From Mesorhizobium sp. (GTDB lineage Bacteria > Pseudomonadota > Alphaproteobacteria > Rhizobiales > Rhizobiaceae), in the NCBI RefSeq assembly GCF_017306545.1, contig NZ_JAFKID010000020.1, positions 1 through 64,000 of the forward strand: DNA of 64,000 bases, read 5' to 3'. Made by a program: the position numbers and the translations under genes. The notes below the pieces were generated by a model. The model saw only the letters and a program-made list of their open reading frames with translations, had not been told where the DNA came from and did no database searches. Positions 10,290 through 18,556 of this stretch are shown here, one piece after another. Every line of letters begins with the position of its first letter. The stretch's first letter is position 1.

Positions 10290-10303
10290 AAGGAAAAGCG
10301 ACT

Positions 10304-11257
10304 TCAGTGCAAGGGGATTTCCGTTCCTTCGCGCAGTTCGCGCGGGGCGACCTTGTACTTGCCCTTGAAGGCGCGCGAGAAGTGGGCGCTCGAATTGAAG
10401 CCGCAAGCGAAGGCGATCTCCGAGATGGAGGCGCCGCGCCTGTCGGGCGACAAAAGGTCCTCGCGGCTGCGCTCCAGCCGGCGGTCCCAGATCAGCCGCT
10501 CCAGCGTCATGTCCTCGCCCTCGAAGGCGCGGTGCAGGTAGCGGCGCGAGCAGCCCATGTGGCGCGCTATATCCTCGGCCGAGAGATTGGAGCGCGCCAG
10601 GTTTGCGTCGATATAGGCGACGATGCGCTCGCGCAGGGCCTGGAGTGGCGAGCGGCGGGTTTCCTGCGCGGCCGGCTTGCAGCAGATCAGGCCGTTGACG
10701 AGCTGGATCAGGCTTTCGCCGACGCGCCGGCAGCTGGCCTCGTCCATGCGGTGCGCCTCGCCGATCGCCATCTGCATGAGGCCGGACACGATATGGGTCA
10801 GGCTGTCGTCGCCGGCCGGCAGCGGCACGGGCGCGGTCAGCCGGGCCAGCGTGTCGTCGCCGAAGGTGGAGCGCGGCACTTGCAGGATGAGCTGGTCGAC
10901 GCTCGACAGGTTTTGCAGCGAGTAACTGCGCACCGGGTCGTAGATGATGGCCGATTGGGGTTTCAGCTCGACCGTGTGGAACTGCTGCTCGAACCGGCTG
11001 TGGCCGGAGCGCTGCATCAGGATCTTGATGGAATCGGGGTCGAAGCTGCGCCGGAAGGCCCGGTCGCTGATGACCAGATGCTGCATGGCGCGGATTTCCG
11101 ACAGGCGGCAGACGCCGAGGCGGACCGACAGCAGTTCAGGGGCGAACGGCGTGGCGCCGCGGGCGAAGCGCTGGGTGATCGGGCCGAAGATCATGCGTGA
11201 GGTGGACAGGAAGGCATCGCCGTCGGCGACGTCCACATGATGGGCGGCAGCACGCAT
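10304..11257 (-). CDS. AraC-family transcriptional regulator
   Basis: A 317-residue regulator. The N-terminal two-thirds looks like an AraC-binding-like sensor domain (ILMQRSGHSRFEQQFHTVELKPQSAIIYDP). The C-terminal residues about 210-310 carry two helix-turn-helix motifs (LSAEDIARHMGCSRRYLHRAFEGE and ASISEIAFACGFNSSAHFSRAFKGKYKVAPRELR). The ATG follows a strong AGGAGGAAACAGT site. Convergent with the first LIV operon, it is the obvious candidate activator for that operon and for the GMC/ALDH pair; this is inferred from position only. Confidence 0.9.
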   Translation of the reverse strand: MRAAAHHVDVADGDAFLSTSRMIFGPITQRFARGATPFAPELLSVRLGVCRLSEIRAMQHLVISDRAFRRSFDPDSIKILMQRSGHSRFEQQFHTVELKPQSAIIYDPVRSYSLQNLSSVDQLILQVPRSTFGDDTLARLTAPVPLPAGDDSLTHIVSGLMQMAIGEAHRMDEASCRRVGESLIQLVNGLICCKPAAQETRRSPLQALRERIVAYIDANLARSNLSAEDIARHMGCSRRYLHRAFEGEDMTLERLIWDRRLERSREDLLSPDRRGASISEIAFACGFNSSAHFSRAFKGKYKVAPRELREGTEIPLH

Positions 11258-11409
11258 ACTGTTTCCTCCTATCAGGTCCCCCGTCTTGATGCGGGTTTGC
11301 CGGACGTGCGCGAAGGCGAGCCTGCACGCGAGAAGGAAGTTAACACGCTAATCATTGACGGGGCAATGACCGCCGCCATTTATTCATGCGGTACGGAAGT
11401 ATTCGAGCG

Positions 11410-12537
11410 CTAAGCCCGGCGCAGCCTGCCGTAACGCCCGAGAATTTTCACCAGCTCGGCATGATCGATGGCCGCCACGCTGGCCTTGTCCCATTCGGTG
11501 CCGCCCATCGGGCGGGCCGCGACCATGGCGTTCAGCACCGATTCGTCGACGGCCTGCACCGTCGCCTCGTAAACGGGGTCCAGCCGTTCGTCGTTCAGCA
11601 TCTCGAAACCGGCCAGGGCGGGCGCCCGATGCGGCAGATCCCGCTCATTGGCGACCGAGAAGGCGAGGAAGATATCGCCCGAGCCGTTGCCGCCCATCGT
11701 GCCGGTGCGGCCGATGCCGAGCCCGCCGCGCCGCGCCAGCCGCCGCAACTGGTGCGGAGCCAGCGGCAAGTCGGTGGCGATGACGACGATGATGGAACCG
11801 CGCTCGCCCACCTTGCCGAACAGGAGGTTCTCGCGCATGTGCCGGCCGACCGGCGCGCCGAGCACGGTCAGCCAATCGCGCATGCCGAAATTGGCCTGCA
11901 CGAGCACGCCGATCGTATAGGGACGACCGCCGATCTCGACCCGACGCGAGGCGGTGCCGGTGCCGCCCTTGAATTCGTAGGCGATCATGCCGGTGCCGCC
12001 GCCGGTGTTGCCTTCGGCGACAGGGCCGCCCTTCACGCCGTCGAGGGCGGCGAGCACGTCGGCCTCGCCGATGGGTTGGCCGTTGATGTCGTTGAGCAGG
12101 CCGTCATAGGTTTCGGCCACCACCGGCATCAGCCACAGCGGATCGCCGACGCCGTAGGTTTCGGGATAGTGCCCGAGCATCCACTTCACCGCCGCATGGT
12201 GCGCCATGCCGACGGCGTGGGTGTTGGTGATGAGAACCGGGCCGACGAAATAGCCGCCGTCCTCGATCCAGTGGCTGCCGGTCATCTCGCCGTTGCCGTT
12301 GAAGCGGCTGATGCCGGCCCAGATTGGCCGCGGCGAGGGCGAGCCGGCATGCGGCAGGATTGCCGTGACGCCGGTGCGCACCAGTCTGTTGCGGCCGGGG
12401 CGCGGCTTGTCTTCGATGATGGTGCGCAAGCCCACCGCGATGTCCGGGACATCCGTGATGGCGTTCAAGGGACCGGTCTTGCCGGACAGGTCGAGCCCGA
12501 GGTCGCGGGCGCGGATCGATTGCATGTGGTCTGTCAT
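11410..12537 (-). CDS. P1-family (DmpA/BapA-like) N-terminal nucleophile aminopeptidase
   Basis: A 375-residue member of peptidase family S58 (DmpA). These enzymes are made as precursors that cleave themselves immediately before a serine, which becomes the N-terminal nucleophile. The motif GGNGSGDIFLAFS places Gly285-Ser286 at the expected processing site. Upstream are the conserved GPVLITNTHAVG, EGNTGGGTGMIAYEFKGG and GVLVQANFG segments. The start at 12537 follows an AGGGAC site; longer in-frame starts extend into the PotC-like gene. No signal peptide, so it is cytoplasmic. It lies 13 nt behind the Pot-type permease genes, implying that the imported compound is a small peptide, beta-peptide or amide-linked amine. 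Confidence 0.88.
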   Translation of the reverse strand: MTDHMQSIRARDLGLDLSGKTGPLNAITDVPDIAVGLRTIIEDKPRPGRNRLVRTGVTAILPHAGSPSPRPIWAGISRFNGNGEMTGSHWIEDGGYFVGPVLITNTHAVGMAHHAAVKWMLGHYPETYGVGDPLWLMPVVAETYDGLLNDINGQPIGEADVLAALDGVKGGPVAEGNTGGGTGMIAYEFKGGTGTASRRVEIGGRPYTIGVLVQANFGMRDWLTVLGAPVGRHMRENLLFGKVGERGSIIVVIATDLPLAPHQLRRLARRGGLGIGRTGTMGGNGSGDIFLAFSVANERDLPHRAPALAGFEMLNDERLDPVYEATVQAVDESVLNAMVAARPMGGTEWDKASVAAIDHAELVKILGRYGRLRRA

Positions 12538-12550
12538 GATAAGTCCCTGG

Positions 12551-13381
12551 TCAACCGCGCCGCGAGCGGAAGTAAAGGCCGAGCGAGGCGACCGCAAAAG
12601 AAAACAGGAGCATCAGCGTGGCGATGGCGTTGATCTCGGGCTTGATGCCGCGCCTGAGCATGCCGAAAATGAAGATCGGCAGCGTCTGGGTGTCAACGCC
12701 GGAGATGAAGTAGGTGATGACGAGGTCGTCCATCGAGATGATGAAGGCGAGCAGGGCGCCGCCGATGACGCCCGGCATCGCCTGCGGCAGGATGATGCGG
12801 CGGAAGGTCGTCCATTCGTCGGCGCCGAGGTCGGCCGAGGCGTTCTCCAGCGAGCGGTCCATGCCGGCGAGCCGGGCCGAGACGACGATGAAGACGTAGG
12901 AGACGAGGAAGCTGCACTGGCCGGCGATGATCGTCTTCAGTCCTAGCGAAACGCCGGCGCCGACAAAGAAGATCAGGAGAGCGATGCCGAGCACGATGTC
13001 GGGCATCAGCATGGGCGCGAACAGCAGCACCCGGTAGAATTTCTTGCCGAGGAAGTTGAAGCGGTAGAGGGCGAGCGCGGTGGCGGTGCCGAGCACGGTG
13101 GCGATGGTGGTCGTGAAGGCGGCCACCGTCAGGCTGTTGCGCAGCGCGTTCAGGAGCTGCTCGGTCGATTCGATGTAAAGGGCGTTTTCCGACACCGTGT
13201 TCTTGAGGCCGAAGATCTGGCGATACCAGTCGAAGGTGAAGCCGGACCAGTTCATCATGTTGATCGGGTCGGCGTTGAACGAGTAGGCGACGATCAGCAC
13301 GATCGGCAGATAGATGAAGGTGAAGAACAGGATCGTGTAGCCGAACAGGCCGACGACGCCGACATTGCGGAGCGAACCCAT
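12551..13381 (-). CDS. Spermidine/putrescine-type ABC transporter permease (PotC-like)
   Basis: A 276-residue inner-membrane permease with about six membrane segments. It carries the EAA coupling motif ENASADLGADEWTTFRRIILPQAMPGVIGG and the PotC-type N-terminus FIYLPIVLIVAYSFNADP. A long minus-strand frame reads upstream through the PotB-like gene in the wrong phase; the real start is the ATG at 13381. Pairs with the PotB-like permease, whose stop is 8 nt upstream. Confidence 0.92.
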   Translation of the reverse strand: MGSLRNVGVVGLFGYTILFFTFIYLPIVLIVAYSFNADPINMMNWSGFTFDWYRQIFGLKNTVSENALYIESTEQLLNALRNSLTVAAFTTTIATVLGTATALALYRFNFLGKKFYRVLLFAPMLMPDIVLGIALLIFFVGAGVSLGLKTIIAGQCSFLVSYVFIVVSARLAGMDRSLENASADLGADEWTTFRRIILPQAMPGVIGGALLAFIISMDDLVITYFISGVDTQTLPIFIFGMLRRGIKPEINAIATLMLLFSFAVASLGLYFRSRRG

Positions 13382-13389
13382 GGCGGACC

Positions 13390-14298
13390 TCAGCGCAGCA
13401 CGGGCGCGTCGTCGCCGCGGCGCGCCTCGAAACGGATGTAGAAGAACAGGATGGCCAGCACCGCCGCCATCACCAGCATGGCAAGGGCAGCGCCGAACGG
13501 CCAGTTGCGGGCACCGAGGAACTGCTGCTCGATCAGGTTTCCGAGCATCATCACCTTGGCGCCGCCGAGCACGGCCGGCACGATGAAGTTGCCGAGCGCC
13601 GGGATGAAGACGATGATCGAGCCGCCGATGACGCCGGGCAGCGTCAGCGGGAAGATCACCCGCCAGAAGGTCTGGAAGCCGTTGGCGCCGAGGTCCTGCG
13701 AGGCGCGCACCAGCGACCAGTCGAGTTTTTCGACGCTGGCGTAGACGGGCAGGAACATGAAGGGGATGAAGACGTAGACCATGCCGATGACGATGGCGCC
13801 TTCGGTGTAGATCAGCTCCACCGGCGTGGAAACGATGTGCAGGCTGGTCAGCACCATGTTGGCGAAGCCGGTCTTCTTCAGGATCAGCACCCAGATGAAC
13901 AGCCGCACGATCAGGCTGGCGAAGAAGGGCAGGGTGATGAGGAACAGCGCGAAGTTCTTCCAGCGGCTGGGCAGCCGGCTGATCTGGAAGGCGGCCGGAT
14001 AGCAGACCAGCAGCGTTGCGGCGACAGTCACCAGCGCGATGCGCAGCGAGCGCAGGAAAATGGCGATGTAGACGGGATCGTAGACCTCGAAGTCGGGATT
14101 GGCGAAGCCGAGGATGCGACCGTAATTGTCCGGGTAGAAGACCCATTCCGCGCCGCCGTAGAGCCCCGGCTCGAGGAAGCTGTAGACCAGCATGATGACG
14201 AGCGGGCACAGGAAGAAGATGGCGAGGAAGCCGCTCGCCGGCCCGAGCAGGATGCCGAGATGGGCCAGACGCCGGCGGTGCAGCGAAGACGTGCTCAT
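13390..14298 (-). CDS. Spermidine/putrescine-type ABC transporter permease (PotB-like)
   Basis: A 302-residue permease with about six membrane segments. The first follows a basic N-terminus (HRRRLAHLGILLGPASGFLAIFFLCPLVIMLVYSF). The EAA loop is VRASQDLGANGFQTFWRVIFPLTLPGVIGG. Overlaps the PotA-like gene by 4 nt (ATGA), so translation is coupled. Substrates of this family include polyamines, opines and other small cationic compounds. Confidence 0.92.
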   Translation of the reverse strand: MSTSSLHRRRLAHLGILLGPASGFLAIFFLCPLVIMLVYSFLEPGLYGGAEWVFYPDNYGRILGFANPDFEVYDPVYIAIFLRSLRIALVTVAATLLVCYPAAFQISRLPSRWKNFALFLITLPFFASLIVRLFIWVLILKKTGFANMVLTSLHIVSTPVELIYTEGAIVIGMVYVFIPFMFLPVYASVEKLDWSLVRASQDLGANGFQTFWRVIFPLTLPGVIGGSIIVFIPALGNFIVPAVLGGAKVMMLGNLIEQQFLGARNWPFGAALAMLVMAAVLAILFFYIRFEARRGDDAPVLR

Positions 14299-15437
14299 GC
14301 CGCCACCCCGGCAACTGCCTCGTTCGCGGCCGGCGCATCGTCGGGCAGCAGGTGGACGGCGGCAGGATCGTAGCCGAGCCGGACCTTGCCGTCCTTCTCG
14401 GCCTGGGCAACGTCGGCCCGGCGAATGGCCGCTATGATGGCGACGATCTTGCGGCCGGACGCCGTATGGCCGTGGATCTGGAAGGTGAGGCCGGTGAAGA
14501 CGACCTGTTCGATTGCAATCTCGATCGTCGGTCCCGTCGCGCCGGCGCCGGCGAGCGCGAACTGTTCGGGGCGAATGAGCGCGGTGGCGGCGGCGCCGTC
14601 GCCGGGTTTCCAGCCGCCGGCACAGGCCGCCTCGATCTGCAATCCGTCGGCGGTGGCGACCGTCGTGCTTGCACTGGAGCGGCGGACGGTGCCTTCGAAC
14701 AGGTTCGAGGCGCCGATGAAGCTTGCGACGAAGGCGTTGGTCGGCCGGTCGTAGACGGTGCGGGGCGTATCGATCTGCTGGATCAGGCCCTTGTTGAGCA
14801 CGGCCAGCCGGTCGGACATGGTCAGCGCTTCTTCCTGATCGTGGGTGACGAAGATGAAGGAGATGCCGAGTTCGGCTTGCAGGGTCTTCAGTTCGATCTG
14901 CATGGCCTGGCGCAGATTGCGGTCTAGCGCCGACAGCGGCTCGTCGAGCAGCAGCAGTTTCGGCCGGGCGATGATGGCGCGCGCCAGCGCCACGCGCTGT
15001 TGCTGGCCGCCCGAAAGCTGGCGTGGCAGGCGGTTTTCCAACCCTCCGAGGCCGACCAGTTCGAGGGCCGAGCCGACGCGCTGGTTGCGCTCCTTGCGGT
15101 CGGTGCGGGCGATGTCCAGCGCGTAGCCGACATTGCTGCCGACGCTCATATGCGGGAACAGCGCATAGTTCTGGAACACGGTGTTGACCGGGCGGCGGTG
15201 CGGCGGACGCTCGGTGACGTCGTCGCCGTCGATGCGCACCTTGCCCGCATCGAGCTGGACGAAACCGGAAATGGCATGCAGCAGCGTGGTCTTGCCGCAG
15301 CCGGAGGGGCCGAGCAGGGTGAGGAACTCGTTGCGCTCGACGTCGAGGTCTATGCCGTGCAGCGCCGTTATGGTGCCGCCTTCGGGCAGGGCGAACGCCT
15401 TCGTCGCCCGTTCGAGCTGGACGATATGTTCTCCCAT
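14295..15437 (-). CDS. Spermidine/putrescine-type ABC transporter ATPase (PotA-like)
   Basis: A 380-residue ATPase. Walker A GPSGCGKT is at 43-50, Q-loop [10 protein letters not shown] about 88-97, signature LSGGQQQR at 141-148, Walker B LLLLDE at 161-166 and the switch His in [14 protein letters not shown]. Residues from about 240 to the end form the TOBE domain typical of PotA/FbpC-type subunits. First gene of the minus operon, divergent from the potD-like gene across an AT-rich intergenic region that contains an inverted repeat. Confidence 0.94.
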   Translation of the reverse strand: MGEHIVQLERATKAFALPEGGTITALHGIDLDVERNEFLTLLGPSGCGKTTLLHAISGFVQLDAGKVRIDGDDVTERPPHRRPVNTVFQNYALFPHMSVGSNVGYALDIARTDRKERNQRVGSALELVGLGGLENRLPRQLSGGQQQRVALARAIIARPKLLLLDEPLSALDRNLRQAMQIELKTLQAELGISFIFVTHDQEEALTMSDRLAVLNKGLIQQIDTPRTVYDRPTNAFVASFIGASNLFEGTVRRSSASTTVATADGLQIEAACAGGWKPGDGAAATALIRPEQFALAGAGATGPTIEIAIEQVVFTGLTFQIHGHTASGRKIVAIIAAIRRADVAQAEKDGKVRLGYDPAAVHLLPDDAPAANEAVAGVAA

Positions 15438-15456
15438 GCGATTCCCCGTCCGTATA

Positions 15457-15508
15457 ATGTTATTTCGATATCTGTTGTTTATTTGAGTTACCTTGATATC
15501 ATTAACAT
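15457..15508. promoter_or_regulatory. Divergent promoter region with inverted repeat, candidate RpiR-type operator
   Basis: Between the PotA-like and PotD-like genes is the most AT-rich stretch of this cluster. Left arm 15457-15472 (ATGTTATTTCGATATC) and right arm 15495-15508 (GATATCATTAACAT) form an interrupted inverted repeat sharing ATGTTA and GATATC. A TTGACA hexamer for the minus operon lies at 15514-15519 (read on the minus strand), so a bound protein would block it. The regulator encoded at 16759 is the natural candidate. Confidence 0.4.
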
Positions 15509-15601
15509 GTGAATGTCAATGGACGGGATGCAGTCCCGTCGACAGGCAGGACGCCGGCGGAGGACGTTGCGGCGGTTCCGGCCCAAGCGGAGGAGCGACT
15601 T

Positions 15602-16693
15602 ATGAAGAAGGACTACAAGACCGAGTTCGGGGCGCCGACGCGCCGGGCTGCGGCGCGCTGGCTGGCCGGCATCGTTTGCACGACGGCGCTGACGGTCGGC
15701 ATGTTCGTGGCGCCGGCCGGCGCCGAGGGCCAGCTCAACATCTACAATTGGGGCGAATACATAAATCCCGAGGTGTTGAAGAAGTTCGAGACGGAGACCG
15801 GCATCAAGGTCAAGCTGGACACCTATTCGTCCAACGACGAGATGCTGGCCAAGGTGCGCACCGGCGACACCGGCTACGACATCGTCTTCCCGTCCGTCTA
15901 CATGCAGGACATCATGGCCAATCTGGACCTGCTGGAGAAGACCGACATCAACCAGTACGAGGGCTTCAAGAACATCGACCCGCAGTTCCTGCGGGCCAAG
16001 ACCGACCCGAAGGGCGAATACTGCCTGCCCTATGCCTGGGGCACGGTGGGCATCGGCTACAACCGCAAGGTGCTCGGCAAGGACATCACCGGCTGGAAGG
16101 ACCTGATCGCCACGGTGAAGGCCAAGAACCTGAAGTTCGCGCTGCTGGACGACATGCGCGAGGTGCTGGGCGTCGGCCTGATCCTCAACGGCAAGTCGGT
16201 CAACTCGACCGATCCGGAAGACTTGAAGCAGGCCGCGCAGACCATCATCGACATGAAGCCCTATGTGGCGGCCTTCACCTATGAGAGCCGGCCGATGGTG
16301 TGGGCGGGCGACATCGCCGCCGCGCACTATTTCGTCGGCGCCATGATCGACGTGCTCCAGGACCCGAAGACGCTCGGCTACGTCATTCCCGAAGAGGGCG
16401 CGACGATGTACCAGGAGGACATCTGCGTCCTGAAGACGGCGCCGAACAAGGAAAACGCCAAGAAGTTCATGGAGTTCTACACGCGGCCGGAAGTGGCGGC
16501 GCTCAACATCGCCCAGCAGACCAACGGCACGCCGAACGTGCCGGCGCGCGCGCTGGAGCCGGAGAACCTCAAGAACTCCAAGGAGATCAATCCGCCGGAC
16601 GACGTCATGAAGCGGTTGCAGATCTTCGTCGATCTCGGCGCCGATATCCGCAAGTATGACCGCATGTGGACGACGATCAAGACCGCGCAGTAG
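15602..16693 (+). CDS. Spermidine/putrescine-type ABC transporter substrate-binding protein (PotD-like)
   Basis: A 363-residue periplasmic protein. An N-terminal basic segment (TRRAAARWLAG) and hydrophobic core give a signal peptide cleaved near AGAEG. The mature start LNIYNWGEYINPEVLKKFETETGIKV is the classical PotD/PotF opening, and YDIVFPSVYMQDIM follows. ATG 15602 has a GGAGGAGCG ribosome site. Divergent from potABC-like genes rather than co-linear with them. A GC hairpin at 16708-16741 separates it from the RpiR gene. Confidence 0.93.
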   Translation: MKKDYKTEFGAPTRRAAARWLAGIVCTTALTVGMFVAPAGAEGQLNIYNWGEYINPEVLKKFETETGIKVKLDTYSSNDEMLAKVRTGDTGYDIVFPSVYMQDIMANLDLLEKTDINQYEGFKNIDPQFLRAKTDPKGEYCLPYAWGTVGIGYNRKVLGKDITGWKDLIATVKAKNLKFALLDDMREVLGVGLILNGKSVNSTDPEDLKQAAQTIIDMKPYVAAFTYESRPMVWAGDIAAAHYFVGAMIDVLQDPKTLGYVIPEEGATMYQEDICVLKTAPNKENAKKFMEFYTRPEVAALNIAQQTNGTPNVPARALEPENLKNSKEINPPDDVMKRLQIFVDLGADIRKYDRMWTTIKTAQ

Positions 16694-16707
16694 AATCGTA
16701 ACTGGAT

Positions 16708-16741
16708 GGCGCGGCCGGTTCCCATCCAGGCCGGCCGCGCC
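16708..16741 (+). terminator. Hairpin after PotD-like gene
   Basis: An 11-bp perfect stem (GGCGCGGCCGG with CCGGCCGCGCC) and 12-nt loop lie 15 nt past the binding-protein stop. CTGGATGG and CCATCCAG offer a competing pairing. There is no U tract, so an mRNA-stabilising or partial-stop role is more likely than full termination. Confidence 0.5.
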
Positions 16742-16758
16742 GCCGAAGGGCAGGGCAG

Positions 16759-17613
16759 ATGGCGAGAGACATTGCGGCGAAACTGAAGTCTCCCGACGCG
16801 CGGCAGACCAAGTCGGACGTGCTGATCGCCAATTATATCGAGCGCAACCTCGCCGAACTACCGTTCGAGACGGCGAAGTCGATCGCCCAGAATGTCGGCG
16901 TCAGCCAGATGACGGTCGGCCGCTACCTGCGCCGTCTCGGCTATGGCGGCCTCGACGACCTGAAGCGCGAAATGCGCCAGAGTTCGCACCGCACCGGCTG
17001 GCAGGTGAAGGGCAATTTCGAGCGGCTGCGCCGGGATGCGCGCGAAGGCAAGCTGATCGCCGCGCTCATCCAGCAACAGATCGACGACCTCGGCCATATC
17101 TACGAAATCACCATGTCGGCCGAGTGGAACCAGGCGATCGATCTCCTGATCGATGCCGAGGAGGTCTTCGTCGCCGCCTACCAGAACGTGCGCGGCGTGG
17201 CGCAGTATTTTTCCAGCCAGCTTTCCTATGCCCGGCCGCGCGTCGAATTCGTGGACGGGCTGAACGGCACCTATGTCGAACTGCTCGACGGCAGCGTCGA
17301 GAACCGCTGCCTGTTCCTGTTCGACGTCCGCCGCTTTGCCAGCAAGGCGCGCCGGCTGGCTGAGGAGGCGCGCGCGGCGGGCGTCAAGGTGATCCTCCTG
17401 ACCGACGACGCCTGCGTGTGGGCGCAGGACGTTTCCAACGTGGCGCTGGTCATGCCGGGCGCGCGCGGCCCGCTGTGGGACGGGGCGGCGATCACCGTGT
17501 CGCTGATGGACCTGATGATCTCCCACATCATCGTCGAGCTCGGCGACAAGGTGAACCAGCGCGTCGATCGGCTGACCCGCTTGCAGGACGTGTTCGGCGA
17601 CTTCGAGAGTTGA
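16759..17613 (+). CDS. MurR/RpiR-family transcriptional regulator
   Basis: A 284-residue regulator with an N-terminal RpiR-type helix-turn-helix at about 20-75 (ELPFETAKSIAQNVGVSQMTVGRYLRRLGYGGLDDLKREMR) and a C-terminal SIS domain at about 125-260 (DLLIDAEEVFVAAYQNVRGVAQYFSSQLSYAR). SIS domains bind phosphosugars or related ligands. It lies 65 nt after the PotD-like gene in the same direction and probably controls the divergent Pot/peptidase cluster. Confidence 0.9.
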   Translation: MARDIAAKLKSPDARQTKSDVLIANYIERNLAELPFETAKSIAQNVGVSQMTVGRYLRRLGYGGLDDLKREMRQSSHRTGWQVKGNFERLRRDAREGKLIAALIQQQIDDLGHIYEITMSAEWNQAIDLLIDAEEVFVAAYQNVRGVAQYFSSQLSYARPRVEFVDGLNGTYVELLDGSVENRCLFLFDVRRFASKARRLAEEARAAGVKVILLTDDACVWAQDVSNVALVMPGARGPLWDGAAITVSLMDLMISHIIVELGDKVNQRVDRLTRLQDVFGDFES

Positions 17614-17641
17614 TGGTTCCTTTTGGGAATCGTCCCCGACT

Positions 17642-18400
17642 TCAGCGCGGTAGCAGCGGTTCGCCGGTGAGGCGGGCGGCGATCTCGCAGGCGGCTGTCA
17701 TGACCGCGAGGGCCTGCGCGGTTGCGGCGGCGTCATCCACGCGCGACAGCGGCGAGGCGACCGACAGCGCGCCGATGGCATGGTTGTCGGCGCCGAGGAT
17801 CGGGGCGGCGATGCTGTGCACGCCGTCTTCATAGCCCTGGGCGCTGCGCGAATAGCCGCGCGCGGCCGTCAGCCTGACCTGCTCGGCGAGGTTGGCGCGA
17901 TCCGTCAGCGTGTGAGTGGTGAATCTTTCCAGCGGCTTGTCGAGATAAGCTTCCGTTGCGGCTGAACGCGAGAAGGCGAGGAAGGCGAGGCCCGACGCCG
18001 TGCCGTGCAGCGGCAGGATCTGGCCGGCGTTGACGTTGACGCGATTGGCCTTGGCCGACAGTTCGACATGCACCGTCAGCAGCGCGCCGGCGCTGAATTC
18101 CGAAAGGTGGACGGTTTCGCCGGTTTCTTCGGCAAGGCTCCTCATCACCGGTGCGGCGACGCGCGCGAAAGGGAAGTTGGCGTCGCGGATGCGCGCCAGC
18201 CGCGACAGGCCGGCGCCCAGCCTGTAGCGCCGGCTCGCCGGCTCCTGTTCGATCAGCCGGTGCTCGGCCAGCGCAACCAGCAGGCGCCGCGCCGTCGCCT
18301 TGTCGAGACGCGCGCGCCGGGCGAGGTCCGACAGCCCGATCTCCGGTTCCGCCATGGTGAAAAGCTCCAGCAGGGAAGCGGCTTTGCCGACGGTGCTCAT
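17642..18400 (-). CDS. IclR-family transcriptional regulator
   Basis: A 252-residue IclR regulator. Residues 1-60 hold the winged helix (VGKAASLLELFTMAEPEIGLSDLARRARLDKATARRLLVALAEHRLIEQ). Residues about 75-245 are the effector domain (RVAAPVMRSLAEETGETVHLSEFSAGALLTVHVE, then YEDGVHSIAAPILGADNHAIGALSVASPLSR). The ATG at 18400 begins at the conserved STVGKAASLLELF; upstream in-frame codons add an unconserved tail. Divergent from the aminotransferase operon and likely its regulator through the repeats at 18453-18500. Confidence 0.92.
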   Translation of the reverse strand: MSTVGKAASLLELFTMAEPEIGLSDLARRARLDKATARRLLVALAEHRLIEQEPASRRYRLGAGLSRLARIRDANFPFARVAAPVMRSLAEETGETVHLSEFSAGALLTVHVELSAKANRVNVNAGQILPLHGTASGLAFLAFSRSAATEAYLDKPLERFTTHTLTDRANLAEQVRLTAARGYSRSAQGYEDGVHSIAAPILGADNHAIGALSVASPLSRVDDAAATAQALAVMTAACEIAARLTGEPLLPR

Positions 18401-18452
18401 GGTTTGGATTCCGAGTGGCGGCGACAAGATACTTCGCGTGTGAATTAACTTG

Positions 18453-18500
18453 ACAGTGGACGCGCGCGCCGCCACTGTGGCTTACTATGCAAAACAGTGG
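18453..18500. promoter_or_regulatory. Candidate IclR operator: triple ACAGTGG repeats
   Basis: ACAGTGG occurs at 18453-18459, its exact inverse CCACTGT at 18472-18478, and ACAGTGG again at 18494-18500, in the space between the divergent IclR and aminotransferase genes. A TTGACA hexamer at 18450-18455 overlaps the first copy. The arrangement fits an operator read by the adjacent IclR protein; assignment is positional. Confidence 0.45.
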
Positions 18501-18556
18501 TTCGAATATTGAACCGACTGCATGCGAATGTCCACCGTCATCCGTGGGAGGAAGCG

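Noticed and set aside
12551-14410. 619-codon frame apparently fusing PotB and PotC
   Set aside because: The upstream part is the PotB gene read out of phase; the real PotC starts at 13381.
15453-15458. TATAAT hexamer as a plus-strand -10 for the PotD-like gene
   Set aside because: No acceptable -35 lies 16-18 nt upstream, and it sits 144 nt from the gene; it is more likely part of the AT-rich operator region.
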